The position numbers were made by a program, and so were the translations under genes. From CAVSUB01 sp963816725 (GTDB lineage: Bacteria; Acidobacteriota; Vicinamibacteria; Vicinamibacterales; 2-12-FULL-66-21): a stretch of 64,000 nucleotides of DNA. The stretch lies in assembly GCA_963816725.1 (NCBI GenBank), contig CAWFMC010000022.1, positions 62,001-126,000 of the forward strand. Reading direction: 5' to 3'. Of this stretch, positions 15,392-25,118 are shown in pieces (within the stretch, counting starts at the first letter, position 1; every line of letters begins with the position of its first letter). The notes beneath the pieces were generated by a model, which made no database searches, was not told where the DNA came from, and was given only the letters and a program-made list of their open reading frames with translations.

Positions 15392-18216
15392 ATGACCGCG
15401 CCCGGCGCTGACGACGAGAGTCGTCTGCCGGTGGCGGCGGCGCTGGCCGCGGGGAACGTCGGCGTCTGGACGTGGGACGTCCGCACCGACCGCGTGTTCG
15501 CGGACGCGACCACGGCGATGCTGTTCTCGGTGTCCGCCAACGATGCCGGCGGTAGTCCTCGGGACGCGTACCTGCGGTCGATCCATCCTGACGATGTCGA
15601 GCGGATGGGCGTGCGGCTCACCAATGCGATTGCCGGGCGACAGGCGTACGAGTCGACGTATCGCGTCCGCCGGGCCGACGGCGAGTACCGCACCATCGCC
15701 GCGCGCGGCAAGCCCGAGTTCGCGCCGGACGGCACGCTGCTGCGGGTGTCGGGAGTGGCCCTCGACGTGACCGAGCACGAACGGACCGCGGCGGTGCTCA
15801 GGCAAGCCGGGCAGCAGTGGCGGGACCTGATCGAGTACGCCGGCGACGGCTACTGCGTCCTGGAGCGGCTCGACGCCCTGCCCGCCGATTTCCGCTTCCT
15901 CGATGCGAACCCCGCCTTCGCAAGTGAGACTGGCTTCGGCCCGGTGATCGGGCAGACCGTCCGAGAGATGTTCGGCGACGGGGGCGGCGACTGGATTGCG
16001 ACCTTCGACGAGATCCTCGCGACCGGCGCGCCGCAGACCCTCGAGCAGGACGATACGCGCCACGATCGCATCCTCGAGGTGAGCGCGTTTCCGATTGGCG
16101 ATCCCACCCTGCGGCGGCTCGGCGTGCGCGTCAAGGACGTCAGCGAGCAGGTGCGGCTGCGGCTGCGCGATCGGCAGGCGATGGAGCAGTCGACGGCGCT
16201 CGCCCAGGCGGTCGAGGCGGCGCGGCGGGCCGCCGATGCAGACGCCGATCGGCTGAATCTCGCGCTCGACGCAGCGCGGCTCGGTGACTGGAGTTGGGAC
16301 GCCAGGACCGATGTCGTCACGCTCTCGGCGCGCGCCGCGGACATCTACGGCATCCGCCCCGGCGCGCATCTGACGTGGACCGCCCTGCGCGACCTCCTGC
16401 ACCCCGAGGATCGCGAGCGCGCGCGTCAGGCGGCCGAGATGGCGATCGCGTCGAGGACCGATTACGCCATCGAGCATCGCGTGATGACCGCCGGGCGCGA
16501 ACGGTGGATTGCGGCGAGCGGACGCGCCCGCTACGACGAGCATTCCGAAGTGCTCGGCATGTTCGGCGTAGTGCAGGACCTGACCGCGGATCGGCTGCTC
16601 GTCCAGCTGGACGATGCGGTCCGGCCGCTGACGGTGCCGGAGGAGATCACCTACACCGCGGCGCGCATGCTGGGGGCGCACTTGCGCGTGAACCGATGCG
16701 CCTACGCGACGGTGGAACCCGACGAGGACACCTTCGATCTGACCGGCAACTACACCGCCGGCACCCACAGCATCGTCGGCCGCTACCGCTTCCGCCAATT
16801 CGGCGCCGAGTGCCTGGCGTTGATGCGCGCCGGCCTGCCGTATGTGGTGGCCGACAGCGAGCACGACCCGCGCATCGACGAGGAGGATCTCGAGGCGTAC
16901 CGACTCACGGCGATCCGCGCGGTCATCTGCGTCCCCATCCTCAAGAGCGGCCGTTTCGTCGCGGCGATGGCGGTGCACGACATTCATCGTCGCGCCTGGG
17001 CCCCGGAAGAAGTGGCGCTGGTGCAGCAGGTCGCCAGCCGCTGCTGGGAGTCGATCGAACGCGCGCGTATCGCGCTCGAGCGGATCCACCTGCTCGCGCT
17101 GGCCGAGAACGCCAACCGCGCCAAGGACGAGTTCCTGGCGATGCTCGGTCACGAGCTGCGGAATCCTTTGTCACCGATCCTCACCGCCCTGCAGTTGATG
17201 AAGCTGCGCGGCGACACGACCTCCGAACGCGAGCGGACGGTGATCGAGCGCCAGGTCACGCATCTGACGCGCCTGGTCGACGACCTGCTTGATGTCTCGC
17301 GGATCGCGCGGGGCAAGGTCAAGCTGGCGATGGAAGGTGTGGCGATGGCCGACGTGGTGTCGCGGGCGATCGAGATCGCCAGCCCGCTGCTCGAGCAGGG
17401 CGCGCAGACGCTGAGCGTCGATGTCCCCGCGAGCGGGTTGACCGTGTTCGGCGACCCGGCCCGGCTCGCGCAGGTCGTGTCGAATCTCCTGACCAACGCC
17501 AGCAAGTACACGCCGTCGAACGGACGGATCGACATCTCGGCGGCGCTGGAGGGAACGGACGTCGTGCTGCGCGTGCGCGACACCGGGATGGGCATCCCCG
17601 CCGACGTGCTGCCGCGCATCTTCGATCTCTTCGTACAGGGGCGGCAGTCGATCGATCGCTCGCCTGGTGGTCTGGGCCTGGGCCTGGCGATCGTCCAGAG
17701 CCTGGTCGAGCGGCACGGCGGTCAGGTGGCGGTCCACAGCGATGGTCCGGGCCTGGGGAGCGAGTTTACCGTGCGGCTGCCGGCGATCAGCACGCCCGAG
17801 CCTGCGGCCGGCGGAGCCCAGCCCCATCCCGCCGAGGGAGGTCACGGGCGGCGCGCGGCAGTGCTGGTCGTGGACGACAACCAGGACGCCGCCACGCTGC
17901 TCGCCGAGGCGCTGCGGTTGCTCGGGCATGAGGTCCACGTCGCGCACGACGGACTCGACGCGATCGACGTCGCCGCCGAACGGACGTTCGATGTGGCCTT
18001 CCTCGACATCGGCCTGCCCGTAATGGATGGCTACGAGCTGGCGGCCGCCTGCGCGCCCTCCCGTCCTCGAGCGCCACGAGGCTGATCGCGGTCACCGGGT
18101 ACGGTCAGCAGTCGGATCGGGAGCGCAGCGCGGCGGCCGGGTTCGACGAACATCTCGTCAAGCCGATCGATCTGGCGGTGGTGGAGCGGCTGCTGCGCGA
18201 GTACGTGTCGGGCTAG
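15392..18216 (+). CDS. Hybrid sensor histidine kinase, PAS-PAS-GAF-HisKA-HATPase-REC (frameshift near 18047)
   Basis: About 940 residues after correction. PAS domains (one with FADATTAMLFSVS, one in LDAARLGDWSWDARTD) precede a GAF domain (about 420-560) and a HisKA H-box (DEFLAMLGHELRNPLSPI). The HATPase has an N-box (LLTNASKYTP) and G-boxes (DTGMGIPADV, GGLGLGLAIVQ). A receiver follows (VLVVDDNQDAATLL, with phospho-Asp in AFLDIGLPVMDGYEL). At 18041-18049 a C is missing from the run GGCCGCC. In the corrected frame the receiver continues ARLRALPSSSATRLIAVTG and SAAAGFDEHLVKPID to a TAG at 18214-18216. The uncorrected stop is at 18085. Start ATG 15392 has AGGAG 11 bases upstream; ATG 15332 and 15371 are alternatives. 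The signal sensed is unknown. Confidence 0.88.
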
Positions 18217-18256
18217 CGCCTTGCGATCCCGGGCGCCGCACCCAGAATATTTGTCA

Positions 18257-18281
18257 CCGAATCTCTGACTCGGGACACTAG
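18257..18281 (-). repeat. Dispersed intergenic repeat, copy 2
   Basis: On the minus strand this reads CTAGTGTCCCGAGTCAGAG followed by ATTCGG. Twenty of its bases match the copy at 4833-4852 with a single A/G difference. It lies in the 74-base gap between the kinase and the convergent carbonic anhydrase gene. Confidence 0.5.
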
Positions 18282-18290
18282 TCTAGAAGT

Positions 18291-18920
18291 CTACGTGGCG
18301 CCGGGCACGCCGTCGAAGAAATCGACGACCCCGGTCTCGAGCGAGTACTCGGCGCCGACCACGAGGAGACCGTTGTTCGCGATGAGCCCTTCGAGCAGCG
18401 GCGAGCCGTGACGAAGATGATCGGCCGAGGCGCGGACGTTGGCGCGGACGGCGTGGCCGACCAGCACGTCAGGATCGCCGCCGTGATACGCCGCGATCAC
18501 CGTCGCCAGCGACGGCCGCACCCGCTCGACGATCGAACGGAGGTTGCCCGAGCCGCTCGGCTTGCCGCTGGTCATCTCCTCCAGCGTCGCGAGAATCGCA
18601 CCGCACTGCGAGTGGCCCATGACGACCACCAGCGGGGTCCCATACCGCGCCGCCGCGAACTCGACGCTGCCCACCTGTGACGGCGCGACGATGTTGCCGG
18701 CGACGCGAATGACGAATAGGTCGCCGAACCCCTGGTCGAAGACCAGCTCCGCCGGCACTCGCGAGTCCGAGCACCCGAGCACGATTGCGAACGGCGCCTG
18801 CCCGGCCACCAGCCGCGCGCGCAGGGCCTGATCAGCCGCATCGCTCGGCCGCGACTCGTTCGCGACGAACCGCGCGTTACCCTCCCGCAGACGATCGAGT
18901 GCATCAATCCCGGAAATCAT
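18291..18920 (-). CDS. Beta-class carbonic anhydrase
   Basis: 209 residues; interconverts CO2 and bicarbonate in the cytoplasm. The zinc ligands are Cys50 (LGCSDSRVP), His103 and Cys106 (MGHSQCGA), and the Asp52-Arg54 dyad that gates the active site is present. The region FDQGFGDLFVIRVAGNIV is the family signature. Length and start (ATG 18920) match bacterial beta-CAs. The ATG is 35 bases downstream of the stop of the serine hydrolase gene on the same strand, so co-transcription with it is possible. Nothing in the sequence tells which pathway the bicarbonate feeds. Confidence 0.95.
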   Translation of the reverse strand: MISGIDALDRLREGNARFVANESRPSDAADQALRARLVAGQAPFAIVLGCSDSRVPAELVFDQGFGDLFVIRVAGNIVAPSQVGSVEFAAARYGTPLVVVMGHSQCGAILATLEEMTSGKPSGSGNLRSIVERVRPSLATVIAAYHGGDPDVLVGHAVRANVRASADHLRHGSPLLEGLIANNGLLVVGAEYSLETGVVDFFDGVPGAT

Positions 18921-18954
18921 GTCGTCTGTCTCATGGCGTCTCTCTGGCCATTAT

Positions 18955-20431
18955 CTACGAGCCGCCGTGCCGGGCCTGCTTGAGAGCCCGCAAGCGAACG
19001 GCGCTCACCCCGATCCCGATGACCGACGCCACCACCAGGCAGATGACCAGCGACGGCACGACGTAGAGCACCTGAAGGAAGCTGGCGTCGCGGCCGCCGA
19101 AGACGACCCGCAGGATCGGGCGCAGCGCGGCAAGCAGGAGGAGCGGCAGGAACCATGGGACGATCGCCGCGACCTGCCGGCCGATCGACCACGACGCCCG
19201 GCGCGCAGCCCAGGCGGGAGCGCGGGCAACCGCCGACATCGCCGCCACCGCGAGCAGCAGCGTGAGCCCCGCGAACACGCCGTCGACGATCGCGTCGACC
19301 CGAGTGTCCGGCTCCGGCATACGGGTGTTGAGCACCTGGACGATGCCGTGCGCGATGAGCTCGCTGTCGACGGGCGCGAGGCCCAGCCCCACGTTCGCCA
19401 TCACCACGACGCCGTATCCCTGCGACGGCACGAGCACCTGGTGCGCGCTGAACGTGAACATCCAGCCGGCCTGCTCGAACGTCGCGAGCGAGCCGATCGT
19501 GTCCGGCGTCCAGCCCAGGCCCGGCGTGCATGCGGTCGAGGCTCTGGCGCGAGATCAGGCGTCGGCCGTTGAGGCCCTCACCGTCGTTGGCCTGCACCAC
19601 CAGCCAGCGCGCCATGTCGTGAGCGGTGCTGACGATGCCGCTCGCCCCTTCGAGAAACCATGCCGGCTCAGGCCTGGCGACGGGCCTTGTGAACACGCGG
19701 ATGAAGCCGCGATCGACCTCGCCGGGCTGATCCAGCCGGCCGCCGGTCCTGGTCGAGGTCATGTCGAGCGGCTCGAAGACGTGGCGCTGCAGATATCCGT
19801 CGAACCGCTCACCGCTCACCACTTCGACCACGCGCGCGGCAATCCAGTAGTTGGGATTGTGATAGTGGCGAGCGCTGCCGGGATCACTCACCAGGCGCGC
19901 CTCGCGGAGCATCCGCACGCCTTCTTCGAGCGAGGCCGGCACCGGACCGCTCTTCTCGTGAAAGCCGGTGTCGCTCAGCCCGGACGTATGCGTGAGGACG
20001 TGACGAACCGTAATCCGGCTGCCGCGCGGATCGTCAACAGCGAAGTCGTGCAGGTAGGTCGTGATCGGTGCGTCGAGATCGACTCCTCCCGCCTCGACCA
20101 GCTGCATCACGGCGAGGCTCGTAAAGGCCTTGCTGAGCGATGCGATCGGCATCGGCGTCGAAGGTGTGAGCGCGGTTCCGCTGGCGGTTCCGCCGTAGCC
20201 CGCGACGTGCAGCACCGCGCCGTTCCGGACGATCGCCACCGACAGGCCTGGCAGGTGATGGCGGACGCGGTACTCGCGCACGAACTGGTCCACCGCCAGC
20301 GTGTGCATCTGGGTGTCATCGCCGCTGCCCTGCCGCGCCGACAGCGGCATCATCAGCGCGAGCCCGAGGATCAGACCGATCGCCGCCGACAGCAGGCGGC
20401 ACGAGCAATCAACGACGGAACGTCTGGGCAT
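18955..20431 (-). CDS. Serine hydrolase of the class C beta-lactamase/penicillin-binding fold with C-terminal membrane helices (frameshift near 19521)
   Basis: About 491 residues after correction. An N-terminal signal anchor (VVDCSCRLLSAAIGLILGLALM) precedes the hydrolase domain, with the active-site motif S-x-x-K in IASLSKAFTS and the Tyr-x-Asn motif HYHNPNYW. A short helix-rich membrane tail follows (VFAGLTLLLAVAAMSAVA, VLYVVPSLVICLVVASVIGI). In these proteins, related to esterase EstB and beta-lactamase, the tail is a known addition in environmental bacteria. The run CCC at 19520-19522 carries one extra C. With it removed, the frame continues RMHAGLGWTPDTIGSLATF into the 3' part. The substrate is unknown; beta-lactam resistance is not implied. 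Confidence 0.85.
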
Positions 20432-20502
20432 GGGTGAAGTGCAGCTGGCGCGGCTGGCCGGGAATGTCCGACATTCTATCGATGCCGCATCCCGCCGCAT
20501 TC

Positions 20503-21267
20503 ATGGACCGGCCCGATGACAGTAGACTAAGCCCCGTGAGCAGCGGGCCGCGGCGCATTGTCAAATGGATTGGCCGGACCGCGATGGTCCTGATCCCGCT
20601 GTACGCGCTCTTCCTGGCTGGCGTGTTCGTCGTCATGCGCCAGCCGCCGGAGCGGTTCGGCCAGATCATGCGGCATTTGCCGATGCCGGCGCTGATGATC
20701 GTGCCGTTCGAGACGATGTGGAACGTGGCCCGCGGCGGACAGGTGCAGGTCGGCGAGGTCGCCCCCGATTTCACCCTGCCGCGCACCGATCATTCGGCGG
20801 ACGTGACGCTGTCCTCGTTCCGGGGCTCGAAGCCCGTCGTCCTGGTCTTCGGCTCCTATACTTGACCGCCGTTCCGGCGGGAGGTTCCCGCCCTCAACGC
20901 GATGTACGAGAAGTACGGCCGCGACGCCGCCTTCTTCGTCGTCTACATCGGCGAGGCGCATCCGAGCGATGCGTGGCAGCTTCCGAGCAACATCCGCGAT
21001 CAGGTCGTGTTCGAGAGCCCGAAGGACATGACGTCACGCAGCGAGCTGGCGGACATCTGCGTCGTGCGGCTCGGGATCAAGTTGCCGGCGGTCGTGGATC
21101 GTTTCGACGATGTGACGGAGCGGGCGTATACGGGCTGGCCGGATCGGTTGTACCTGATTGGGACGGACGGACGGGTGCTCTACAAGAGCCGCCCGGGTCC
21201 GTTCGGCTTCGCGCCGTCGGAGCTCGAAGCCGCCTTGACGCGCGCCCTCGGCCCCGCCGCGAAGTGA
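20503..21267 (+). CDS. Iodothyronine deiodinase-like thioredoxin-fold selenoprotein with in-frame UGA (Sec)
   Basis: One reading frame spans 20503-21267 except for a TGA at 20863-20865 (codon 121). On both sides it reads as one thioredoxin-fold protein: APDFTLPRTD, LSSFRGSKPVVLVFGSYT, TGA, PPFRREVPALNAMYEKYGRD, then FVVYIGEAHPSDAW, LPAVVDRFDD, WPDRLYLIGTDGRVLYKSRP, GPFGF. Vertebrate deiodinases have selenocysteine in the context FGSxTUPPF and carry the same E-A-H-x-S-D-G-W and R-L-Y-V-I-x-D-G motifs, so TGA most likely encodes Sec. An N-terminal helix (residues about 25-46) anchors the protein in the membrane. The frame is unchanged across the TGA, unlike the indel breaks elsewhere. ATG 20503 has no clear ribosome binding site; GTG 20536 and ATG 20434 are alternatives. 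A truncated 120-residue product is the other reading. Confidence 0.85.
20866..20892 (+). promoter_or_regulatory. Candidate bacterial SECIS element downstream of the UGA
   Basis: A perfect 6-base-pair stem GGCGGG (20876-20881) / CCCGCC (20887-20892) closes on the 5-nt loop AGGTT. The loop begins 16 nt after the TGA and has G in its second position, as in the loops bound by SelB in known bacterial SECIS elements. A mutually exclusive hairpin CCGCCG-TTC-CGGCGG occupies 20866-20880. The element lies inside the coding sequence, as bacterial SECIS elements do. Confidence 0.65.
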
Positions 21268-21277
21268 CGCGCTGACC

Positions 21278-23072
21278 CTATTGCGGCGGACGCGGCACCA
21301 CGAACAAGGCATCGTACTGGCCGGTCGCGAACTCGGCGTCGAGCTGCCGCGCGAGGCGGGTCATGAACGCAGGATCTCCGTTGTCCATCGACAACGAGAC
21401 GTAGCCGCTCGTGTCGACCAGCTGCAACCGCAGATCGTGTCCCTCCAGCCGCACCTCGCGCAGGTAGCCGCCCGAGGAGTCGGGCAGGCGTTCGGCACCG
21501 AGCTTGTCGACCAGCAGCTTCAGGAGCGTATCGCGCAGCGGCTCGCCGCCGGGACGGAGCGCGTAGCTCTGATACCCGCCCGGCTTGTTGATCTCCAGAT
21601 CGCCGTGATGCGGCAGGGGGTCGAACGTCGCACGCTCGCGCAGCACGTCGTAGCCGGCGGGTCCGCGCTGCCATTCGAAGTGGTGCGCGACCCACGCCGG
21701 GTCGAGCGATTCGAACGTGTTGTAGCGCATGACCTCGCGGCGGATCGGCACGGCGTAGTTGGTGCCGTCGCGGAAGTTGGTCACCCCGATCATCGGCTTG
21801 TCCTCCGAGCCGGCGATGCCGAGCCAGGCGAAGCTGCGGGCGTCCGGCGAGAGCGTCAGCGGCGGCACGTTCGACAGCGGGACTCGGCTCGCCCGCCTGA
21901 TGCGATGGCACCACGCTCAGGTCGCGGGTGTCGACGATCCACGAGTCCAGCTGGTAGAGCCCTGGTGCGGCCACGCTCGTGCGATCCAGCCACCCTTCGA
22001 GTCGGTACCGGTCGCTGCGACGGCGAAACGCCTGCGGGTCGGACGTCACCGGGTGGGGTGCGAGCGGCACGTTGCAGCTGCCGATCGAGACGATCCGTGG
22101 CCGCTGCTGCTCCTCGGTGAGCAACACGCAGCGCTCGGTGCCATCAGGCTCGTGGGCGTCGGCCAGCAACGCCGGCCGGGGCCCGCCGATCACCGCGACG
22201 CTGTTGGCCGCCTCCAGGCCGGGGACGACCGCATCACCATAGCGCACGTTGAAGACCGCCCGCATCGCGTAGCCGGGCCCGTTCGAGCTCTGAAAGAAGT
22301 CGCGCGCGATGGTCGCAATCCGGAAAGGACCGACCACGTCCTCGCGGACCGGCTCGCTCTCCTTGACCACCTTGAACCGATAGGTGAACCCGTCCGGCAG
22401 CGGCGGCTGCCCGGCTCTCGCATGCGGCATCCACTCGCTCCACTGCCGCTGCGCGGAGGTCGGATGCCCCGGTAGCGGCACGATGAAGCCACCAAGTGCG
22501 TCGGTATCGAACGCCACGGTCAGCAAGCGCTGCCCCCGGCTCGTGAAGATCGGCACCGCCCCGGGCACGATCCACCGGCCCTCCTCCTGACGCGCGAGAT
22601 CGACGAACAGCGGACCATCCTCCTGTCGCCGCACGACGCCGCCCATCGCCCTGCCCAGCCACACACGGCCGATACCTTTTCGTTCGGCCGGTGCCGCGGT
22701 TGGCGCCGCCGGCCAGCGCACCTCGACCAGCAGCGTCAGCGTCTCGCCGTCGATCTCGGGCGGGATGTCCGCCAGCAGACGCGCGGTCCCGCCGATCACG
22801 CCGATCATCGCGGCGAGCACCGCCACAGACGTCCCCAGCGCCTTGAGAAATCCGGGCTTGGCCCGGGCCGCGACCACGCGCGACCCCACGAGTCCGATCA
22901 GGAACCCGGCCGCTCCGCCGACCAGGGCCAGCAGGATGACGAAATAACCCGAGCCGCCCTCGAACGACGACACCCGATACCAGTCAACCGCCAGGGCCGC
23001 GACGGCGCCGGCCCCGAACAAGCCGAGGACGGCCGTCAGCACGGCCACGGCCAGCGTCAGGATCCAGCTCAT
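21278..23072 (-). CDS. Membrane-anchored protein of unknown function (frameshift near 21893)
   Basis: About 597 residues. The first third has three hydrophobic helices (ILTLAVAVLTAVLGLFGAGA, YFVILLALVGGAAGFLIGLV and KALGTSVAVLAAMIGVIGG). The rest is a large extracytoplasmic domain of beta character with no motif I recognise; it includes SQDARSFAW-like and NFRDGTNYAVP segments near the C-terminus and ends in QYDALFVVPRPPQ. GCCCG at 21891-21895 has one base too many: correcting it joins RDLSVVPSHQAG to SRVPLSNVPPLTLSPDARSF and the stop at 21278-21280. It converges with the deiodinase-like gene with ten bases between the stops. Distribution of charged and aromatic residues suggests a periplasmic sensor or binding domain, but the function is not known. 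Confidence 0.75.
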
Positions 23073-23188
23073 GAAGGCCTAACCTACCTCAGTTCGCGCC
23101 CCAATCCACACGGGCAGGGCCCTGACGCCGTATGCTGGTTGTGTGCGGTTCAGGTTCGGCACGGGAGCGGACTGATGTGGCTGATTGA

Positions 23189-24725
23189 ATGAGTGAACAC
23201 GACGATCTGGCAGCGGCTGACCACTCCACGGCACCCGAACGCCCACGGATCTTCGTCACGGGGGCAACCGGGTACGTCGGCGGGCGGCTCGTCCCGGCGC
23301 TACTCGCCGCCGGCTACCCGGTGCGGTGCTTCGTCCGCGAGCCGCGAAAACTCGACGAACGCAGCTGGCGGAGCGATCCGCGGGTCGAGATCGTCAAGGG
23401 CGATCTCGGTCACGCGGAGACGCTCGCGCGGCACATGGACGGGTGTGCCGCCGCGTACTACCTCGTGCACTCGATGGAGACGAGCGGCAAGGAATACGCG
23501 AGCCGCGATCGCCATCTGGCCGAAGTGTTCGCCAGTGCCGCGCCGCAGCGCGGGCGTCGGACGCATCATCTATCTTGGCGGCCTCGGTGAACTCGGCGAC
23601 GGCCTCAGCCAACACCTGCGCTCACGCCGCGAGGTCGAAGAACGGCTGGACGCCGGCGGGGTTCCGGTCACGGTCCTGCGCGCGGCGATGGTGATCGGTG
23701 CCGGATCCGCGTCTTTCGAAATCCTCCGCTATCTGGTCGAGCGGCTGCCCGTGATGATCACCCCGCGCTGGGTGATCACCGAGTCTCAGCCGGTGGCGAT
23801 CGACGATGTGCTGTATTGGCTGGTGCGGTGCCTGGACGTGCCCGAAACGATCGGCAGGACCCTCGAAATCGGCGGGCCCGACGTCGTCGCCTACCGCGAT
23901 CTGATGCACATCATGGCCCAGGAGTCGGGCCTGCGTCGCCGCCTGATTCTGCCGGTGCCGGTACTCACGCCGCGGCTGAGCGCGGGCTGGATCGGGCTCG
24001 TCACGCCGGTCTCGTACCGGATCGCACGGCCGTTGGCCGAAGGGCTTCGCAATCGGGTCGTGGTCACGAAGAACGACGTGCAGGAGGTGATGCCGCACCG
24101 CGCGCTGGACGTGCGCAGCGCGATCCGGAAAGCGCTGCAGAGCGTGCGGGACCTCGACGTCGAAACGCGCTGGTCGGCAGCCGGGACGATCCCCGGCGAT
24201 CCCCAGTGGGCCGGCGGGGCGGTGTTCTGCGACGAGCGGCGGATTGTGGTCGAAGCGGATGCGCCGGCCACCTTTGCCGCGGTGTGCCGCATCGGTGGAG
24301 GCAACGGCTGGTACGCGGCCGACATCCTGTGGCGCGTGCGCGGCATCATGGACAAGGCGGTCGGCGGCCCGGGCCTGCGGCGCGGGCGGCGCCATCCCGA
24401 GCGGGTCGAGTTCGGTGAAGCGCTCGACTTCTGGCGGGTCATCGGGCTCCAGCGCAACAAGGCGCTAGCGCTGATCGCCGAGATGAAGATCCCCGGCACC
24501 GCGATGCTGTCCTTTGAGCTGACACCCGCCGAAGGAGCCAAAGGCCGCTCCGCCACGCTTCTGACGATGACCGCGCGATTCAGGCCCAAGGGACTGTTCG
24601 GCCTGCTCTATTGGTACTCGGTGCTGCCGCTGCACGCGATCGTCTTTGGCGGGATGCTGCAGGGCATCCGCCGCACCGCAGAAACCGCCGCCCGCGCCGC
24701 CTTGCCGCCGCTCGAGCCGTCCTGA
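23189..24725 (+). CDS. SDR-family NAD(P)H-binding protein with C-terminal DUF2867 domain (frameshift near 23544)
   Basis: About 512 residues. The Rossmann start is clear: IFVTGATGYVGGRLVPALLA, then VRCFVREPRK, VKGDLGHAETLARHMDG and AAYYLVHSME, followed by a Ser/Tyr-type active region and GRIIYLGGLGE. The C-terminal third (GGGNGWYAADILWRVRGIMD, FWRVIGLQRNKALALIAEMK, RFRPKGLFGLLYWYSVLPLH) is the DUF2867 region found in YtfG-like and NmrA-like epimerase relatives. A single extra C near 23543-23544 (GCCGCGCCGCAG) breaks the frame; without it RHLAEVFASAAR runs into SAGVGRIIYLGG. It probably binds a hydrophobic or quinone substrate. ATG 23189 has weak upstream signal. Confidence 0.85.
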
Positions 24726-24800
24726 TAGACAGGCCTTGAACCCGATCCGCCATTCCTCCATCGCCCTCACCGTCGTGCAGCGCGACCCCAAGGACTACGA

Positions 24801-25036
24801 TCGGGCGAAGGGCTGAAGGCCCGCTTCGGCGAGGAGCTGGAGACCTTCGTGCGCTACTACGTGGCGCCTGGCTTCGGCCACGGGGATGGCAGCTTCGTGG
24901 TCGGGTGGGACTCGCTCGGCACGCTCGATGCCTGGGTCGATCGCGGCACGCCGCCGGGCCCGCAGGTGGTGACCGACACGAATCGCGCGACCGCGGGGCG
25001 CACGCGGCCGCGTCCTTCACCTGTACTCGTCCGTGA
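24801..25036 (+). pseudogene. Remnant of a tannase/feruloyl esterase-family hydrolase (C-terminal part only)
   Basis: The C-terminal part of a tannase/feruloyl esterase-type alpha/beta hydrolase is readable: LKARFGEELETFVRYYVAPG, then FGHGDGSFVVGWDSLGTLDAW, VDRGTPPGPQVVTDTNRATA, GRTRP. In intact relatives this is followed by about 17 residues, then ANAAASFTC and a stop. Here the DNA jumps straight to AAASFTCTRP and TGA (25034-25036) in a shifted frame, so about 50 bases are deleted. No catalytic Ser domain is present upstream. It is a decayed fragment after the DUF2867 gene, and may itself be the end of a larger lost gene. Confidence 0.6.
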
Positions 25037-25118
25037 TCGCGGCTGGCCTGTCCGTCAGGATGGACCACAACGCAGCCGCCTCACGCACTGGTCACGATCC
25101 ATCTGCCGCTCACCGGAC

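Noticed and set aside
14993..17152. 719-codon frame antisense to the first hybrid kinase
   Set aside because: Arg/Gly/His-rich shadow sequence; the plus strand carries all kinase motifs.
20431..20500. Longer N-terminus for the serine hydrolase (start at 20500)
   Set aside because: The extra 23 residues are polar and precede a good signal anchor; ATG 20431 is the natural start.
20434..20865. Short stand-alone protein ending at the TGA at 20863-20865
   Set aside because: The thioredoxin fold would be cut in its middle, and the following 134 codons in the same frame complete it with deiodinase motifs; TGA is read as Sec.
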